This document shows, piece after piece, positions 1 to 11,076 of a DNA stretch of 64,000 nt. The DNA comes from Agrostemma githago (lineage: Eukaryota > Streptophyta > Magnoliopsida > Caryophyllales > Caryophyllaceae). The DNA lies in assembly GCA_958450325.1 (NCBI GenBank), contig OY288257.1, forward strand, positions 33,064,771-33,128,770, written 5' to 3'. Position 1 is the first letter of the stretch. Each line of letters starts with the position of its first letter. Position numbers and translations under genes: made by a program. The notes beneath the pieces are model-generated. The model was not told the DNA's origin. It made no database searches and saw only the letters and a list, made by a program, of their open reading frames with translations.

Positions 1-1105
1 ATGGAAATCACATTGGAATGGAAGACACAATTTCAAACGATAACGACATCTTAGATGGAGCAAAAATCAAAACATTATCAGAAATTAAGGCTACACAGAC
101 TGCTGGAATGTTTGTAACGGTCGCACTTTTTGAAGAGTTAGACACAACACACTCATGGTACTATAATTCTTGCGCGGAATGTCGGTCAAAAATATATCAA
201 AAGGAAGACGGATTATGGTACTGCGAAAAAGAAGCCAGTAATTGCAGCCTCAAGGGTGTTGGAATGTCAGCCCCTATTCCAAGGTACTTAATAACATTTA
301 ACAATTATTATAATCATAATATTTGCAAAAAAAAGCTACGTACATTTCTAATGTAATTAACAACCATCAGATTTCAAGTCAAATTTTACGTTTCCTACGA
401 GAAGGAAAGTATGTGCGAATTTGTGTTGTGGGACAAAGTGATGAGTGACTTACTAGGGAAATCAGCTGCAACAGTTTTAGCAGAACAAGAGGTAACATGA
501 AATAATAATAAACTACATTATTTGTTATAGAATGAAATTAATATTTGTTATAGAATGAAAATATGCTTATGCATCACCTTAATCATAACATGACATCTGC
601 ACATGGTAGGACGGAGACACTTTACCGCCAAAGGAGCTAGCATCCTTTATCGAAAAGGAATATGTCGTCAAAGAAAGGGTCACACAAAAATATAATGTTG
701 CAAAGAACTCGCAAAGTTATGGTGTGATAGAATTGTCAAGTGATGAGGAAATTTTCTCAAAGTGGTAACAAATGGCCAACAAGGAGGTTAGCTTTCAACA
801 AAATTAATAGCCTATCAATTCTTATGATTTTCTAATACTTGATTCTTATAATGTTTAACAAATAACCAGGAAAATTACTTTGAGTCAATGTCTGTTGATG
901 AATCATACAAGAGTGAAGAATCTACGGTGACAAGACAATCTAACATATAACATTGAAAACTAATTTTCGATTGAAAAATGCTACTTATAAAACATATTAT
1001 TATAGGTTGAAAAGACTGAAGTGGTTGAAGAAGGACTATCCCACACATCATGCAATATGACTCCAAGTAAGCGATCAACCACCAACAACATTGAATTTGA
1101 TGACG
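1..1105 (+). pseudogene. RPA1-like (replication protein A large subunit) C-terminal exons
   Basis: Partial gene, open to the left window edge. Five exons with GT-AG borders join in phase: 1-283, 371-491, 610-786, 870-926 and 1006 to about 1105. Exon 1 has the RPA C-terminal OB-fold and zinc-ribbon signature: AGMFVTVALFEELDT, then WYYNSCAEC, then WYCEKEASNC. Exon 2 continues RFQVKFYVSYEKE and FVLWDK, exon 3 LPPKELASFIEKEYVVKE, and the tail carries NMTPSKRS. RPA binds single-stranded DNA in replication and repair. Plants have many RPA1 paralogues, and Helitrons often carry RPA-like genes. The only lesion seen is an in-frame TAA at 766-768, before two more phase-0 exons, so it is either a pseudogene or a shortened product. 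The tail stops at 1105, where GACGCTT transposon-like repeats begin. The link to the Helitron at 15.7-29.6 kb is unknown. Confidence 0.72.
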
Positions 1106-1165
1106 CTTCCCTTAATTTGATGACGCTTACCTATGGACGCGTCTAAAAGCGTCGGCCAATAATCC
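1094..1165. repeat. GACGCTT/AAGCGTC repeats at transposon-like junction
   Basis: A 15 bp direct repeat (AATTTGATGACGCTT) occurs at 1094-1108 and again at 1114-1128. It is followed by GGACGCGTCTAAAAGCGTCGG. The same GACGCTTTT/AAAAGCGTC words recur densely at 9030-9330. This looks like the left edge of a DNA transposon with subterminal repeats that cut into the RPA-like gene. No clean terminal inverted repeat is visible. Confidence 0.4.
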
Positions 1166-4100
1166 TTTCCCCACCTTAATTTCATGCGTCATATAACCCT
1201 ATTCATATCATAATACTATTCGCTCTTTATTTCGTTCTAATAAAATAAGCGCATCAATGAAAAGTTAAAAACTGAAACATTGTCTTTCCCCAAAATAATC
1301 TGTCTTCCTCGCTTCCCTTGTCACCACAAGTTTAATTTCCATGTCAATCACCACACTGCCACTACCTCGGCCACCACCGTTGCCACGTTTATCACCACCA
1401 CAACCCAAACACCAAACAAATCCGTCATCCTAGACGCCATCTCCGACGCCATCTTGGACTATATATTTTCATTCCAAACGGCGACAGTCCTAGGTTGTCT
1501 TTTCGATCTGATTCCTTCTCTATTGTATTCACATTTTGTTTAATTTGGTTTAAGGTTAGTTCTAACCTATTGTTAAATTTTGATTTATTTAGTTTTTGTC
1601 ACACAAAGGATGGTTAGTTTTCAATCTCATTTCTAGGGTTCTTCATTTTCTCCTATCAAATAGGGGATCTAGTTGAAAATTTTCTTCCTATATTGTTGTC
1701 ATTGAATGATAACAACATCTCTGATTATTTTAAAATTAAAACTTAGAGCTACATCTCCACACATATCTCATGATTCCATCAATATATAGATTCAGTTTAA
1801 TCTTTCACATCCTCTATTTTTTCTCTACAGATTAGTCTTATCAAATCGCATTTGCAACCATACATTCTGGTGAGTTTCCATACCTTTTACAATTATAGTT
1901 TGCAATTCAATTGATCATTAAGCCATTTGTTCTGTTTTAATTTAATTTGATTATTTTGTTATTTGAAATTATCAATTTAGTAGAATTAAGGATTGATATC
2001 AGATAATCACCTTATGATAATTATACATTTAGAGTGATTTGCTTATTATTTACATCCTGAATTTGAGTTGTAAGACAGTCCTATAAGAGACCTACTCGGT
2101 AATTTTAATGGGTTGTCGATCTATTATTTCACTGTATATTTAGAGAACCCCAAAAATTCAAATGATTCTTGTTTAATTAAAATGTGTTGTGTAATCACCA
2201 AATAAGTTCGGGTATGAACGTCCCATTTTTGTACGTGTGAGATCGACTTATTAACCTTATACATCACGATAACCTTTTTATTAGATGGCTGACAAATAAT
2301 TCAATGTTTATCGTAATGTTTTTTTTGTAGTAGTGTCACTCCTCTTCTAGTGTTATTATTTAAGCAATGAGCAGATCAATGTATCAATGTTTGTTTGAAG
2401 TTCATTGATGTCACATCTCTAGGATAAAAGAATGAGAACTAGTTCCTTCATTTAACCCACAACTTATCCCCAACGGACTCAGAAACAAAAGGTAAAAACT
2501 AAAAATCGGTATCCTTGCTAGAGGCTCTGGATCTAGCATGTTCATGAATTTTAGTAGTTGTTGTGGTGGCTTCTAAAGCTCTTTAATGTCATCACACATA
2601 CAAGAAGATTTTTTTTTTTGGTTAAAATGTAAATATATTAATGAGTCGAATAATTACAACCAAAGCTATCCAGCCAAAAATATTTGTGAGCCACCCGAAA
2701 GATGGCCTCAACAGGATTACATAATTTTATCTATCTACTTTCTATCTATACTAGAGAACTTGCCTCTGAATTGTTGTTTTATTCTTTATATCGTGTCTTG
2801 TATTATGTTTTGAACGCATCTTTCTGGTCGAGTTATTACTTGCTCCATTCTGCTACGATTCCTTTGTATCCATATGTGATATATAGCAGCACAAATAATT
2901 CCGTTTAGTATCCCCACATACAAGAAGATTATAGAATGTTTAGTCAAAAGAAAATATGTTGTTGGTTGAAGTATACTGATTTGTGTATTTTGAAGTCATT
3001 TAAGTGGGTCTTTCGCCTCTTTCGTGCTTAATTGTGTAGCCTGTTGTATGTCAGACGTTAATGCTCGATTATTCGTGCTTCATTGTCTGGTTTAATCCTG
3101 ATATCGAGACACAAATTTGTCCAAAACACTAGTCACGATGTCTAAGAGGTATTTGTGTTTGATTTTGCTCTTAACTACTAGTAATATCGGTTTTTTAAAG
3201 TTAATTGAGTAAGATTCTAATGATTTCCGTAAGCATTTTTGTAAGTTCATTATTAAAATTCCCGAACCAAAAGTTCTAACCGTAAACTACGAATCGATCT
3301 ACAAAAATTGTCCATAGGAATGCAGCAATAAGAGTTCCTCCTTTTTTGTCTTCCTTCCCGTATTATATCCTCTATAGAATGATTATCCATCACATGAAAA
3401 ATTTATTTATTTGGGTTTCTAAGTAATCATTATTTTAATTTGAAGTCATGTTAAATAAGCAGAGTTACTCAAGTTCAAATTATAGTTGGGGTTGAGGTGT
3501 GTGCTTGATGATATACAAGTTATTTTAATAATCTTGTACTAATATTTTACGTAAAGGTGTTAATCTAATATCATGGATGATTGACAACCCGGAAGAGGAT
3601 TAATTCAAAACAAATGATTCTGCAGATTGTGCTTGGATCCACTTTCTTAGTTTCATATCCATTGCATACATATCCAAAGCCTTGAATCTCATCCATTTTA
3701 GGTACATATATTTATCTTTTATTTGGGTTGAAAGTTTTGTGCGTTTTATACTATAGTTAGTTACTCATATTAGACTTTTGAATTCATTATTATTACTCGT
3801 GAGTCGCCATCGAAACTTAAACTCGTGTACACTATATTTGCCTCGTAAACAGGTTATAGCTGCCATAAAGATTAAAATACGAGAAAGTTTCATGCCGCCT
3901 TCAAGGTATTAAACTTGCTGTGTAGTGAGATTTCACAGTTGTACTTGCTTTTCGTTCATTTTACATGTTTTGGATTTGACTCATGTCTTGAACAATTTCA
4001 TTTCAGTATTCACACTTGGCTTAGATGCTTATAGTATTCTTAGATGAAATTTATATATAATTTAAGAATATCATTCACGTTTCTGTAAAGTTTATTGGAC

Positions 4101-6160
4101 ACAAACTATTGATATAATAATGCATAAAACACTTTTAGGAGTTACATAGGAAAATCGGATGTTTGGGTCACTTTCTAGTAATTTAATTTTGATTGTGCGT
4201 TTAATATTAATGCTGGCTAACAAGTCTTGATGCAATTCCTCTAGCTAACTTGCCCACGTATCAAATCATGTCTCTCTCTCTTATGATGAAGTTGTTCTAT
4301 ATAAAACTTCAATCATTCGATTCTGAAAACAATGAATATGATTCGGAAAATGATGCAAATGTGGAAGGCTTTAGTGACAGGAATGTAAGTGAACCGTTTC
4401 ATATTGCTTGATTGACTACTAAAGAAAACTAAAAAAGTTGTCTTCAGTATCGTATTGCTTGATTCACTACAATTTCTTAAATGTAAAATTTATTAGTCAA
4501 CGAGGACAATAAGTTTGGGGCGGAAAACATGATTATTTTTTCTTTTTCCTTTATATTTATGAGCATATGGACTCATTCTTAGGTTCCTTCTATGATTTCA
4601 TTTACTTGTTTTGATTTACGTGTAACTGGGATGGATCAATTTCATATGACGTTCATCTTTCTATTCTATTTGATCATGATTATTACTCTACAAAGTTACG
4701 GAAACAATGGAATCAACTTGATTCCAGAGGACCGGAGATCATGACTGTTACCGAGGATCCCTCGGAACTGAAGAGGTAGACATTGAAGATGAGGCAGAAC
4801 TGTAGCCTGCTAGTATCTGTGATAGCGTAAGAACTTCTTTTCTGGTTTCGATTTTGTTTTCTTTTGTATCCAAGATTGGCTATATTTATATATTCAGTGG
4901 TGTTAATTCTTCACTTTGAAACTGATCAGACCGATCTTATGACTTACATAAACATGTTCATGTATTCCTTTGATTTTCGATGGCTTAGATTGTCTCGATT
5001 CTGATTTTCAATGGCTTAGATATAGAATTCTTCAAACAAGCAGTGCTCTTCTTGTACTCTTTAAGGGCCCGCTGTATTATTATATTTGAATTCATTTTTT
5101 TTATCTTCACCAAGATGTTTTGAACTCTTGATCCATCGTGAAGGGAACATTCAAAAAGCTTCAGGTCGAAGATATGCGGTCAGGAATGGATGGCGAAAGC
5201 TATATTTTTTACTGTTTCCACTGCCAAGGGCCTTTCTTCGTTCTAGGTATATAAACCACCTACACTTTGTGGTTGATAATCAATTTTTTTCTGCTTTTAA
5301 ATTATATTTTCATAGTTCCATGGTTATAGTTTCTGAGTGAAACAGGGAACTAAATTCATCAATCTATACTCCTTTTTTTCCACAGAGGAGCATCTGTCTA
5401 CACGGCATGGCACAGCAAGGAAAGGGGCGAAGCTGCTCATTCTAAAGTTCAATCAGCTACTGGAATTCAAAATGTGTACTTAGAGGTATAGAAATATTTA
5501 ATAAAAAATTTTATATGCGTACTAGAAATAAAAAATATAAAAATTTTATATTTAATAAAAAATTTTAGATGTATAAAAATTTTAATAAAAAATTATAGAA
5601 ATATTCAAAATGCGTACTAGCTTCTTGTATAGAAATATTTTATTATCCTCCACAGCTGGTTGAAGATTTAATAAAAAAAATTCTTCATGTTTTCTGTTTA
5701 ATTCTGAGCTTTTATGATGATGTTTATGGTGGTGCTACAATATCCTTACTACAATTTGGGTGTACTTTTGGAAGCTGTGGTGTTGCTGATGCAATTCCCC
5801 CGTTTGTTTTTTTTTTTTTTTTTTGATTTTTAGCTTTTGAGATGATGCTGAAGATGGTGCGATGCGGTTTTTGGTATCAATAGTTTTAGAAACTGTAGTC
5901 CAAACTGGTTAAGTATTTTGCCATTATGAATTAATTTGTTAAATAGCGAGTATTAAATCATATACTAGCAGCTCTTTGTCTACTATAATTTTAGAAACTT
6001 TGTTAAATTAGATTGAAATCATTAAAACATACATTGAAACATTTTTTAATGATTACCAAAACATTAGAATTATATACGTATGAGCGTATGAAAATGACTA
6101 ATGAATGTTTAATGATTTTCACTAGTGCAGGGACTAGGTGATTTGCCAAGAAGTGAGATT
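1166..6160. other. AT-rich non-coding stretch with a few exon-like islands
   Basis: No long coding region. Weak exon-like islands have plausible splice borders. One near 4310-4385 reads SENNEYDSENDANVEGFSD and is followed by GTAAG. One near 4728-4793 reads GDHDCYRGSLGTEEVDIEDE and ends in a stop. One at about 5385-5487 reads GASVYTAWHSKERGEAAHSK. I recognise none of them. They could be gene fragments carried by a transposon spanning about 1.1-9.3 kb. The rest is T-rich with no structure I can name. Confidence 0.3.
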
Positions 6161-6537
6161 CATCCTGTAGACACCCGCATTTTGACCGCCAGGTGTCTAT
6201 GGCAGTTTTCAAAAATCACCCGATGATGATCGGACGCTAACGTGTTTCTACGCGCTCGGATACGGGCTCAAATCCATTAATCGTTGGCTAACACACTTAC
6301 GGAGTACAAATCTCACCAAACAGACCTCAAATCCAGGCCCAGTGGATCATTCCGAGTCAAACAAGACTAATTTGGGTCGAAACTGACACCGGGAATAAAA
6401 CCGACTTTTAGCAACCGGATTAAAACCCGGTCAAAGCCGTTTCCGAGTAGCTCACCCACGGTCCGCCTCCAAACGGGCCATCAAATCAAGTCCGTCAAGG
6501 CACAAAACCCTAGACACCAAGGTGCCCTAACTTTGCC

Positions 6538-6546
6538 TATATAAGC
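6538..6546 (+). promoter_or_regulatory. LTR TATA box
   Basis: CTATATAAG lies about 370 bp into the solo LTR, at the position where the related LTR at 32117 has CTATATATA. In both, the following ~100 bp is rich in AACCCTA words. Confidence 0.55.
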
Positions 6547-6888
6547 AATCCCATGCAACACAATTACACAACTTCTCACAACCCTAAAAACCCTAGTACA
6601 CTCTAGGACAATCATCTTACACATCTACACAAAAACCCTAGTACACTCTAGGACAATCATCTATACACACTTCAAAACCCTAGCAATTCTACACTAGCAA
6701 AAACCCTAAACCTAGTTTTAGGAATCAAACCCGAGCCACCACAACTTAGCCTCCATACACCTCGAAGACTCTTGTGTTAAAGCCACGGTTACGAGTCCGC
6801 ACCGAGACAAGAACATGTAGGTTGAGGGTGACAAACCTCGTTCTCCTTTCCCCTTTTCTTCTCATCATCCATCTCCTTTTTTTATTCC

Positions 6889-6894
<6 letters not shown>

Positions 6895-6947
<53 letters not shown>

Positions 6948-6948
6948 G

Positions 6949-7004
<56 letters not shown>

Positions 7005-7005
7005 G

Positions 7006-7067
<62 letters not shown>

Positions 7068-7068
7068 G

Positions 7069-7101
<33 letters not shown>
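6895..7101. repeat. (TTA/ATT)n microsatellite inside the solo LTR
   Basis: About 200 bp of ATT trinucleotides, broken by three ACG interruptions near 6948, 7003 and 7067. The two interruption spacings, 55-64 bp, suggest block duplication. The apparent poly-tyrosine reading frame across it is a by-product of the repeat and not a gene. Confidence 0.95.
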
Positions 7102-7669
7102 TACCTCGTTATCATTATTGCGTCATAATATCGGTAATATCGTTAGTATCAAAATCTTAAAATACTCATTGATTTGTGTCAAGTAAGAAGGATATCGGGA
7201 TAAGAAAACACGAACATACAAGTGTACTGCACACAGCGTTGACGGTCGCTTATCCCGGTACCCCGATTATTTGATTATTGAGATGAGTCAACTTAAACAA
7301 GATTTCGTCATTATTTCTCGTCGTTATCATCTTTAATATTGCATTCATCAAATTTTCTAAAACCAATTTTAATAAGGGTCGAAACCCGTTGACACGGATC
7401 CGACATCACGATCTCTAGGGATTTATCGATGTCGGAGAAGTCGAGGGAATCAAGTTCTTTTATTATTTAATCAAAGAGTCAATCTTTCTAAATCGCATTA
7501 AATCAACTTAGGGCAATTTTCGTTGATGCTAAATAATTGTCAAAACAATTCTTTGGAATTATGACATTATTAACGCGGAGAAAATTTAATCACATCTCAA
7601 TAATCAATTTAAAACGATTTTCGACATAAAACACGATTTTACAAACGAATCTTAATTCGTACAGAGGGC

Positions 7670-7885
7670 ACTCGACCAAGCGTCTAGCCCACTCGGTCGA
7701 GTGGCACCTCAAAATCAAGTCAGAATGCTAATCACGATCACCACTCGATCGAGTCTCACAGTGACTCGGTCGAGTGGCCATGTACTCGACCGAGTTGGTC
7801 AATAACTCGGCCGAGTACGGTCCATAATGCAAAACAGAATCACTTTTTACAGGCCTACTCGATCGAGTCCATCGATCATTCGATC
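7670..7885. repeat. ACTCGRYCGAGT palindrome cluster in solo LTR
   Basis: About seven copies, perfect or with one mismatch, of the dyad ACTCG(A/G)(T/C)CGAGT lie here (for example ACTCGGTCGAGT, ACTCGACCGAGT, ACTCGGCCGAGT, ACTCGATCGAGT). The same cluster sits at the same relative place in the LTR at 32117. Confidence 0.85.
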
Positions 7886-8696
7886 GAGTAGCCTCATAAC
7901 GACTAAAACGCAAGTCGTACATTATTCTATTTTTCAAACTCGATAGTATTTTACGACTTAGGTCAACATGCGTATAATTAATCACATGTATAATATCTTT
8001 TCAAATCGTGCATCCTCATATTTGCATCTTTTCAATTCAATTCAATATTTGCAAACCGTTATTGTTCGTTATATCGTTATATCGTTACTAACGCGTTTTC
8101 TGTTTCTTTTGTCAATTTAATTATTATTCGATTATTATACTAAATGAACCCGCATGCTAAAATACAACTTGGAAGTTAATTTAGTTGCATTAAATTGACT
8201 TAGAAACCCTTTCAATTACATTCGCATGTTTAGGGAAAATAAATCTTTGCATATCATTTTCCCGTTTTACTAGCACGCATATTAGAAAGTCATTCGAGTT
8301 CTTAGTAGAGGCCGCTAATGTGCGGGCGGGGTTGGGTGTCCTTTGTGGGCTTCCCAACACGTACCCTCACCCCTTACTCAGAACCTCGGTTTCCGGATGC
8401 CCGAAACCGTTGGCGCACGAGAGTCATTCATACACGATATCCGATAATGTCGGTATCGGTATCACAATGCAAAGGGACGAGCCCAATAAACTCTGACATC
8501 GGAAATGGGCCGTATTTTGTATACGGCGCACTACGACATAGAGTGGGCTCGAATGGTTCCGAATAACCATAAAATTCGGTGGCAACTCCACATAGACCTA
8601 AATTTCAATTTGATCCTTCTCATATGGAGATTCATTCGCCTACCCAAACCCGCGCGTGACCGCGTCGGGGTGGACCTATGTCATGTCCACACATCC

Positions 8697-9029
8697 CCAG
8701 ACTCAAATGCGAACTGACGAGATAAATTCATATCTTGTAATGAATTGTCGTTGTAATGACTTTTATGCATACTGTGAATGGACGTACAAAGTATATTTAC
8801 TGCATTGTTTATTAGAAAATTTTGAACTTCGAATTTGTTTGTTTTTTGTAATCTCTTGTATTCATATCTTGTAGAAGTATGTAGTTGGATTATAATGTTA
8901 TATGAGATTTGCTACATTATTATACTATTATGTGATATTGTCATCAATATGTATAGTACTATGCTATCATTCTTCTGTGATGAACGTCTAAAAAAATTAT
9001 GGAGTATAAAATATTTTCTTAATAATTAA
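8697..9029. other. AT-rich non-coding stretch
   Basis: This is host sequence to the right of the solo LTR. Short open frames overlap here in all phases without any recognisable domain. I see nothing functional in it. Confidence 0.5.
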
Positions 9030-9330
9030 ATCTTGACGCTTTTTTACGTCAATGTTAGTTATTGGCCATTTTTTCTTTACACATTAGTGTCAACCTATGA
9101 AATTTCGACACACAAAAGCGTCAGCAATGTTGACACCATAAAGTGTCGTCTTAGACTCTAGACACATTAAAGTGTCAAGAATATGGACACTTAAAAGTGT
9201 CAAAATTCCTAACGCCCCAAAATCGGACGCTTTTGTAAAGCGTCAAGACTAAAATTCTCGACGCTTTTAAGTGATAGAAATCAGAGAAAAAAGCGTCGAG
9301 ATTCATAAGGATTTGTAGCATCAACAATGA
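9030..9330. repeat. Subterminal-type repeat array (GACGCTTTT / AAAAGCGTC / AGTGTC)
   Basis: Dense direct and inverted copies of GACGCTTTT and AAAAGCGTC, with related GACACTTTT/AAAGTGTC, fill about 300 bp. Such arrays are typical of the subterminal regions of CACTA and related DNA transposons, where the transposase binds. The array ends near GGATTTGTAGC, which could be an eroded ...TTGTAGTG terminus. The matching words at 1100-1165 may be the other end of one large element. No transposase was seen. Confidence 0.5.
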
Positions 9331-10439
9331 AAGTGTTGAAGATTAAAAAGGAAAAGATTGACCAGATGTGATTGTCTAGCTTTGTTAAAGTCATTTCAGT
9401 GACTGACCGTCTAAATATTTTTTTTAAAGTTGTATTGAGATCAGACTCTTTTCATGTTTTGTAATTTCTTTAGGTTGGTGGTATCAAACTCTTATGGATT
9501 TACTACTTCTGTATTTCACTTTTGTATTTCAATATTTGCGGTGACAATAGTCACTCTTATTTTAGGGGAAGCGATTTCAGTAATATGTTATCTTACGGAT
9601 ATGCTATTTAAAATTAATAAGATAACATCATAGAAAAGGAAAAATTAAAATTGATTGATAATAAATAAACAATTATGAAATAACATTTTTCCGAGAATCA
9701 CAATTCCGAAAACCTGATTGTTAATAGATAATTTCAAACACAACAAATTTGACTTTCAATTCAGGAAGTACTGGAAAAACAGATTTATATTGTATAAAAT
9801 ATGACATATTTGCTATTTAATCAAGAATAATGAAGGTGTAAATAATAATTATACCGTATAATATTTCACATTTAAAATTTCTTACCATAATAATCCACAA
9901 ACAAGTAAATTATTGTCAATTGTGGGCATCCAATCATCTCAATAACATATTATCATGTTATTTCGTCCAATCATCTCAACAAAATTCCAAACTAATTGAG
10001 CCAAAAGTTTAAATCAGTATTATAGTTGTCATGGAGAGTAGTTTATGAGGTAGTGTGAAGTTTAACACAATGATAGATGATTTAACTTCCACTCATAATT
10101 AAAAACATCACAAGAAAAGAAAACAAGTATTCAGAAACGACAATAAAAGCTTAGAAAAAATTAAGACGACTAATAATGGTGAACGGAAAGTAGTCAGATT
10201 CAACAAAGAAGACCACTAAACAGACAAGACGCAATCAAAATAGTAAGTCTTTTAACATTTACGGAGTATTATTTTTTTGTTTAGATTTTCAAATCTTTAT
10301 TTATTACTAAAAACTATCCGGAAATAAACACAACATCGTACATACAAACTTATTCAAGGCAACTTACATAAACTTTGGGGAGAAAAAAATTTGAGTAGTT
10401 TATAGGGTAGAAATGTAGGACAAACTAAATTTTGTAATT
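9331..10439. other. AT-rich non-coding stretch
   Basis: This stretch holds short homopolymer runs. It has no open frame of note, no recognised repeat family and no clear terminal repeats. Confidence 0.5.
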
Positions 10440-10486
10440 GAAATTGATAGAAAATCGTAAAAACTACGGAAGAGTAAATAATATGA

Positions 10487-10974
10487 ACAATAAAAACAAA
10501 TCAAGACCAAATACGGAACGGATTTTTTTAAAATAAAGCAAAAAAATTCAACTAATTATAAAAATCAAGACCTGATTTTTCTTTAAAAAAACATAAAGAC
10601 CGGATATGGACCGCGTTTAGACCGGGTTTTTCTAACATGCAAAAAAATTACAATAATGAAAATCGAATTTGGACCGTGTCAAGACCGACTACGGGCCTGA
10701 TTTAAAAAAAAAAACAGAATAAATAAAACTAATTAAGCTACAAAGAAATCGGATAAAAATCAATTTTTTAAAACAAAGCAAAAAGATTCAACTAATTAAA
10801 CAAATCAAGACCTGATTTTTCTTTAAAAAAACTCATAAAGACCGGATATGGAGCGCGTCTAGACCGGGTTTTCTTACATGCAAAAATATTTGCACTAATG
10901 AAGATCGGGTTTGGACCACGTCAAGACAGGCTACGGGCCAGATTTTTTTAATTTTAAAAAAAACTTAATAAATC
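10487..10974. repeat. ~240 bp tandem repeat, left part
   Basis: The phrase AATCAAGACCTGATTTTTC starts at about 10563 and again at 10803, which gives a period of about 240 bp. Each unit carries GACCGGATATGGA, CTAGACCGGGTTTT-type and ACATGCAAAAA blocks. A diverged partial unit precedes them. A LINE has inserted into the array, and the next unit resumes at 15241. Confidence 0.8.
10962..10974. repeat. Target-site duplication of LINE-2 (left copy)
   Basis: AACTTAATAAATC here is repeated exactly at 15228-15240 and brackets the minus-strand LINE. The insert-side bases here are a T run, which is the LINE poly-A tail read on the other strand. Confidence 0.88.
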
Positions 10975-11076
10975 TTTTTTTAGTAAAGGGTAAGAATTAT
11001 ATTGAAATAATATCGTTTTCAACTTACAAGCCTCAACTCACAATTGTCCTACTAACTGCAACAAAAATAATCAGGC

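Larger units (their letters stand above)
6166..8691 (+). mobile_element. Solo LTR, Tat-like Ty3/gypsy family (TGTAGACACC...TGTCCACA)
   Basis: The stretch starts TGTAGACACCC and ends ATGTCCACA, and is flanked by a perfect 5 bp duplication CATCC (6161-6165 and 8692-8696). No internal retrotransposon sequence adjoins it, so it is a solo LTR left by LTR-LTR recombination. The start and end match the LTRs at 32117-34687 and 44545-55056, so it is the same superfamily but a diverged member. A TATA box (CTATATAAG) lies at 6538-6546. It holds a long (TTA)n tract at 6895-7101 and ACTCGRYCGAGT palindromes at about 7670-7885. Confidence 0.9.

Noticed and set aside
6774..7160. 128-codon frame rich in tyrosine
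   Set aside because: It is the (TTA)n microsatellite read through. It lies inside a solo LTR and has no composition outside the repeat that suggests a gene.
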